This document shows positions 58,918 through 64,000 of a stretch of 64,000 bases of DNA, in pieces. The notes under the pieces were generated by a model, which saw only the letters and a program-made list of their open reading frames with translations, made no database searches and was not told the origin of the DNA. The position numbers and the translations under genes are program-made. The DNA is taken from the NCBI GenBank assembly GCA_004154925.1, contig QJNS01000096.1, positions 124,001 through 188,000 on the forward strand, written 5' to 3'. The DNA is from Monosporascus cannonballus (Eukaryota; Ascomycota; Sordariomycetes; Xylariales). Position 1 is the stretch's first letter. Each line of letters starts with the position of its first letter.

Positions 58918-61900
58918 TTCTGTACTTAACCTGTAAAACTAACTCTTTTCTGCGTTGATAAGCAGCTTTGCGTCCTGTAAAGCTTGAAGAACTTTGTAAA
59001 CGTATCCTGTATGTGCTTCTTTTATCTCCGAGTAAATGAGAATGTCGTCGAGATAGCATACGACAAAGACGTCAAGGTATTCTCGTAGCATATGATTAAC
59101 CATCCGCAAGAAGGTTGCTGGTACGTTCGTAAGTCCCATTGGTATAACCAAATACTTAAACAGTCCGTATTTCGTTCTGAAAGCTGTTTCCCATTCGTAT
59201 CCTTTTTTAATTCTGATAAAATTATACCTATTTTTAAGGTCGAATGCTGTAAACCATTTGACTCCGTAAAATCGGGTTTTTATTTTCGTAATTAAAAGTA
59301 ATAGTATTCGATCTTTGATAGTGATGTCGTTTAGTTGTCGATAATTAACCATAAGTCGTAACTTTTTATTTTTCTTAGATACGAAAAACATAAAATATCC
59401 TGCTGGTAACTTCGAAGGTTGAATTCATTCTTTTTGTAATCGATTTTTTTTATATATTTTTTTAAAACGCGCAATTCGTTTTCGCTAAAATTGTAAATAG
59501 GATAAAATTTTGTCGAAAAACCTTTTTTAAGGATTATTTCATAATCTTATTCGCTGTATTCTAGTAATTTCGTATCCAGCTTCTTCCTTAAAAGCTGTTC
59601 GTATTTGTAATATTATAATAGGATATTAGTTAGGTCTTTTAATATTTGAAACTGCTGTTCTAAATCGTTATTTAGTTGTTTTAGTTTCGCTCTGATAATA
59701 ACAACGATATATCGTATTCTTCTTTAACATCTATTTTTTTCTTATATTTTGTTCCTTTAGATAATAAGATTTTTGTCGTATCCTTATATCTGCATTCGTC
59801 GCTATTTTCGATCGAGTATTAAGATCTTTTTTTCTTTTTTTGGTTTATTAACAAGATATAGAGCGAACTTCACCTAATTAATCCTTCTGTTAATCAAAAC
59901 TCTATACTGGCGTAGCCATAACAATCCTAAGATCATATCGTAATTCCCAAATAAAACGATATCGAAATTAACTATCTGATATCGTCTTTAAATAAAAATT
60001 TCGATGTAATTAATTTCGCGCGTACTTTTTTCGTTATTTTAAGCGAATTTCTAGCCTGCGGCATTCGTAACTGTATAAAGTTTTAACTTATATTTTTATA
60101 GTAATCTAAGCTCGTTAACCATATCTGGTATAATATAATTTCCGCTTAGAATTCCGCAATTTATCAATGCGATATAGTAATATATTCTAATTCGTATATT
60201 TAAGATGATAAGATTATTAACTGCTCTTATCGTCGCGTTTAAAGCTCTTTTTGAAAATTTTTTCTAATTTCTTAGGATTTCGTTATTCTGTAGCCTTTTT
60301 ATAGATAACCTTTTTCTTTTAATTTTTTTCGAATTTGTTAAACCTTATTTATGTTTTTATATATAGCGCGTTAAGTTGTTGCATCTGTCGTTATTATCGG
60401 CGTATTATTTTTTCGAATTATATTAACTGCTTTTAATTTTGCTGCAGTTTTTTTTATTAGATAAATTATTTTTATAGTTTCGACAGTATCTTATTAAGCG
60501 TTATGCTAATTATCGTTCTAGAGTTTGCCTATAAATTAAAGTATTTTTTGATATAGTTTTTTTATTTGCGTTTATAATAAACACCAACTAAAAATAAAGA
60601 TCCGTAATAGCTTTCTAGTAATACTTTTTTATCGTATGCTAGATCAACTTTTTTCATTTAGTAATCGTATTATTCATAATAATAAAAGGGGTTTTCCTAC
60701 GAGCATAATTTTTTTCGGGCCAGCTCTTTATTTCGGCTAGCTAGTAAATATTATTTTTCGACGTTATAAATCGAAATTATCTATATTATTATTTTTCGTT
60801 TTTGTTATTTTTCGTTTAGTTTAGAAAATCGAATCTTTTATAATATATACGAGTAATTCTTCTGTGGATATGTTATTTTCATTTTTTATAGTTAAGGCAT
60901 TTTCGTCGTCGACAGTATATAGCGTTCTTTTTGCCATCTTAATCATGAATTCCAAGGCAGATTTTTTTCGTCCACTTTTAATATTTCTGTAACTATTTTT
61001 ATAATTTCTTTTATTATAATTACGAATTTATTAAGCTAATTTCTTAGTGTTTTGGATTTTTTTTTATTAAACTTTTCGCCTTAACGAGCCTGGTACGTAC
61101 TTAGTCCAAATTATATTAATGAATTTATTTCCATTTTTGAGATTTTTTTAAATTATCTCTCAAGTACAGGTTTTTAATTATTTTAACGAGGTTTCTTCGA
61201 CGCTTTATACTATACTACCTTATGCCTTATTTTGTTATAATTAAAATATTTAATCTGGCTCCAGTTTTTTCTATAGATGGCTCCTTATTTCATAAGTCCT
61301 AGTACTGTACTTTACGAGGTAAAAGATATATTTCTTTTTTTTTTCTTAATTTGCCAAATGGCCTTTAAGTCTTGGATTGTATTATTCTTTTTTCTTTATA
61401 CGTCGCTCGTATAACCTGTTGTTAATCTTAACAGTTTTGGTAATGTACCGGTCCAAAACTCTAGGTCTTGGAAATTTAATAAGCTTATTCTTAACATTAT
61501 TCTTTAGTCTCTTATAAAATATATCGATTAAATTATCACTTTCGTCGTTAATCGGCCTTATCTTAGCTATAAGATTTCTAAAATTAATAGCATATTTCAA
61601 AACAAGTTCTTTTTGTCACAATTGTAAAATTTATTATACCGCCGTTCGTTTTTCGTCTAGATTTTCAAAAGTAGCTTTTAATTTTTTCTCAAAATTAACA
61701 TAATCTAAGAAAAAATCCTGGTGGCTTTATTTTAATCGGCTTTAGCGTTTTCCAAGTAGTTCTTCATAACTGGCTTAAACCAATCCAGAGCATCTCTCGT
61801 AAAGAAAGCTGTTATAGCGAAAATTCTGTTTGCAGGTTCGTTTAAGTTTTGAAAACGGAAATATGTTCGTACTTGAATAAAGAAATTTTGAATATTTCCC

Positions 61901-62050
61901 TTCCTATTGTAAGGCTGAGGCTTCTTAGCCTTGTGCTTTAATACGACAGCTCGAACCGAGGTGGTTATCTTCTGTTCCGCGAACTGCTAAACTTATTTTT
62001 CGAATTCCTTAATTCTAGCTTAAAGCTACGCGACGGCAAAAGGTGCTTAG
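58918..62050 (-). pseudogene. Ty3/gypsy element 3: gag to reverse transcriptase, cut off
   Basis: The minus strand, read from right to left, gives a gag capsid part at about 61740-61990 (AVVLKHKAKKPQPYNRKGNI, RIFAITAFFTRDALDWFKP), then 61382-61600 (FRNLIAKIRPINDESDNLID and KTVKINNRLYERRIKKKE), both typical of fungal gypsy gag. After a degraded protease region, a clean 150-codon reverse-transcriptase stretch lies at 58939-59391: KLRLMVNYRQLNDITIKDR, WFTAFDLKNRYNFIRIKKG, AFRTKYGLFKYLVIPMGLTN and VCYLDDILIYSEI with the catalytic YLDD. It breaks after LLINAEKS and a TAG, and at about 58918 the sequence becomes the recombinase promoter DNA. The rest of pol is not found next to it. The RT stretch is much less mutated than the upstream part. 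Confidence 0.8.
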
Positions 62051-62510
62051 GTACTGGTCGATATTTTGACTAAAAGGTATTACTCAAAGTCTGACGATAC
62101 TATTAAACAAAAGCTTGCAAAGTATAACGGCTAAGCGGTTTAACTAATTATTAAACCTTAGTCGTACGGGTTTATATTAGTAGGAATATCGTAAATCTTT
62201 AAAGCAATAAAATAACTTAATTACGTTTCGTAATACCAAAGGTACATAATAAATTATTGATATTAATAAGTATTATAAGCTATTATTATCTAAGTTATAA
62301 AAACTAATAAGTATATATATTTTTTCTGCTTTTAGCTTAATTACTTATAATTAAGCATCCGGTAGTAATTATAATTATCTAGGAGTACCACTAATCACAG
62401 GTGATTATTAACTTAGCAGTAATCACTTGTCACGTGACCTGGGAAGTGGTTCGTGTTATCCTTGCTTGACTGTTTCTTGAGACCGGAGCCTATTAGATTA
62501 TAATATTCTA
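62051..62510 (-). repeat. Probable 5' LTR/leader of gypsy element 3
   Basis: Upstream of gag lie AT-rich leader DNA and a GC-richer patch at 62385-62495 with the palindromes AATCACAGGTGATT and GTCACGTGAC, and TAATCACTTG. This position and composition suit a 5' LTR. The matching 3' LTR is not in the window, so the limits are unverified. Confidence 0.35.
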
Positions 62511-62514
62511 GTTA

Positions 62515-62640
62515 TAATAAAAATACTTTAGTATAAATTAAAGGGGTTTATTTTGGCAAAATATTTGTTAATATTATTATTAATATAATTTTTTAGATTA
62601 TAATATTTAAGAATTAAAATATTTTCTTTAACAAGTATAC
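62515..62640 (+). repeat. Dispersed AT-rich repeat, copy 2
   Basis: Matches 32510-32650 in the same orientation over roughly 120 bases, best in GTTAATATTATTATTAATAT and AGATTATAATATTTAAGAAT. Here it continues without break past 62640, whereas copy 1 is cut at 32652 by gypsy element 2. This copy may therefore show the uninterrupted arrangement. Confidence 0.45.
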
Positions 62641-64000
62641 TATTATCGTATATTTTATTATTTTTGCAAATATTGTAAATACGTTCTATAATATTTCGAA
62701 CAAATTTTAAAAACGAATATTTTGTACAACTTTTAAACGTAAATTTATTTAAAAAATTAAATGATTTCTTTAGTAATTTCGCTAAAAAAACAAATATTTT
62801 TACGGTATTGATTATAGATGTATATATAATTAACAATCGAACCGGTTTCTATTCCTTTTTATTATAATTCTTGTGGGTTCTTATTAATAAAATACAATAA
62901 AATCAAATAACTTTCGTTTTCTTACACGAAAAATTAATATTACTAAGTAAAAAACGTTTTTAAGATTTTTTAAGAAATTTAGATTTTTTTTACTATGATT
63001 AACTTTTTAACTGGAATAATTTTGTTAGCATAAAAATATTTAATAAATATTATGTTATCATTAATTAAAATGTCGGACGACAAATTTAAACGTTTATCGA
63101 TATAGATAACTTTATTACTCTAAGCAAATTTGTCAAATATTTTGTTTTTGCTAAAGAAATTCTCGAAAAACTAGCTTAAGAATTTACTGATAAAAATAAT
63201 TTTACTTATGTGGAATTTTTAACGGGGTTTTTGTTATTATTAATATAAATTGAGTATATTTAACTCACGGCCTAATTGCGAAAAATAATTTTATCAATAC
63301 GAGCAATTTTGAAGATTACTTCTTTTTTACTAACGGAATTATTAAATATAAAATTTTCGAAAACATTATTATTTTCTCTGTTTTATTTATTAACGTTATT
63401 AAGTTTCAAATTACAAAAGGATTAATTTACTAATATTTATAAATATTTAGTTTCTTATAAAATATAATATATATTTAACGAAATTACTTAGATTTGTATT
63501 TTTAAATATTCTATTATTCGCTGTTTTAATAATAAACCAATTATTCACCATTTTTACCAAATCTCTCAAAAGTATTTTCGTCGTTTTCGTATATATATTC
63601 TAAGCTAAAAAATATAATATTATTATCGTTTAGAAAAAGATTGTTTGTGTTTAAATTTTCAACTAAAATGCTTTTTAAAATAAATATAATTAAAGAATGG
63701 AAATTAATATATTTTTATATTAATTATATTTGTTAAACTTTATTTGGTTTACGTCAAATTTATTTTATGTATTCGTAAATTCGCTGAATAAAATTTATTT
63801 TCGCTTCTTTTCAAAGAGCAAATATGTCAATATTAAGAAAACATTTTTAATAATTCTCTCGATAAACATCATAAGGAATTTATTATATTAAACGTTTTAA
63901 AATTATAACCTAAATATATATTTATTAAATTTAACATTAACACGATTGAAAAATTACAGATTTAAGTAAAAAATAATTTAAATTTAAAAAAAGAAAACCT
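62641..64000. other. AT-rich RIP-type DNA to window end
   Basis: No motif, terminal repeat or plausible gene was recognised. Open frames here are short and built from AAA, ATA and TTT codons. Confidence 0.5.

Overview
The window is nuclear DNA of a filamentous ascomycete (Pezizomycotina) that has, or recently had, repeat-induced point mutation (RIP). Evidence: long AT-rich blocks full of TAA/TAG stops hold recognisable but wrecked transposon proteins; repeat copies differ almost only by C/T and G/A transitions; and short (46-71 bp) introns with CTAAC-type branch points occur in the GC-balanced blocks. No bacterial-style operons, tRNA, rRNA or CRISPR were seen.

Layout. (1) 1-535: end of a LYS9-type saccharopine dehydrogenase pseudogene. 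(2) 546-43360: RIP isochore. It holds a pogo/Fot-type transposase relic (2549-4060); a Ty3/gypsy chromovirus on the minus strand with 179-bp LTRs at 4847-5025 and 26029-26207; nested in its integrase, a 13.3-kb composite (about 8081-21428) of two head-to-head inverted copies of a RecQ-helicase element, one long and one with an 8.2-kb internal deletion; a solo LTR (21983-22157); a second gypsy element on the plus strand (about 32655-43360) split by a 5.5-kb LTR element (33966-39471, TSD GTAAC). (3) 43364-52260: GC-balanced gene islet, mostly debris: a truncated hypothetical gene, a frameshifted C2H2 zinc-finger gene, a LINE RNase H scrap, one intact F-box-like gene (47624-49378) and one intact hypothetical gene (50832-51861). 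(4) 52268-54100: complete Fot1/pogo element with clean TIRs and TA target duplication but a RIP-killed transposase. (5) 54103-58930: a MADS-box-like gene with premature stops and, on the minus strand, a five-exon DUF3435 tyrosine-recombinase gene (55888-58516), the family that includes the captains of Starship giant mobile elements. Its first intron holds an assembly gap and a 75-C run. (6) 58918-64000: a third RIP-mutated gypsy element on the minus strand, whose reverse transcriptase is cut off exactly where the captain-side DNA begins.

The most interesting points are the DUF3435 recombinase gene and its abrupt junction inside a gypsy reverse transcriptase (a candidate Starship edge), and the RecQ-helicase element pair, where the deletion derivative can be compared base by base with the long copy. 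Function in the AT-rich part is inferred from motif patterns that survive despite many stops; those entries are relics and not working genes.
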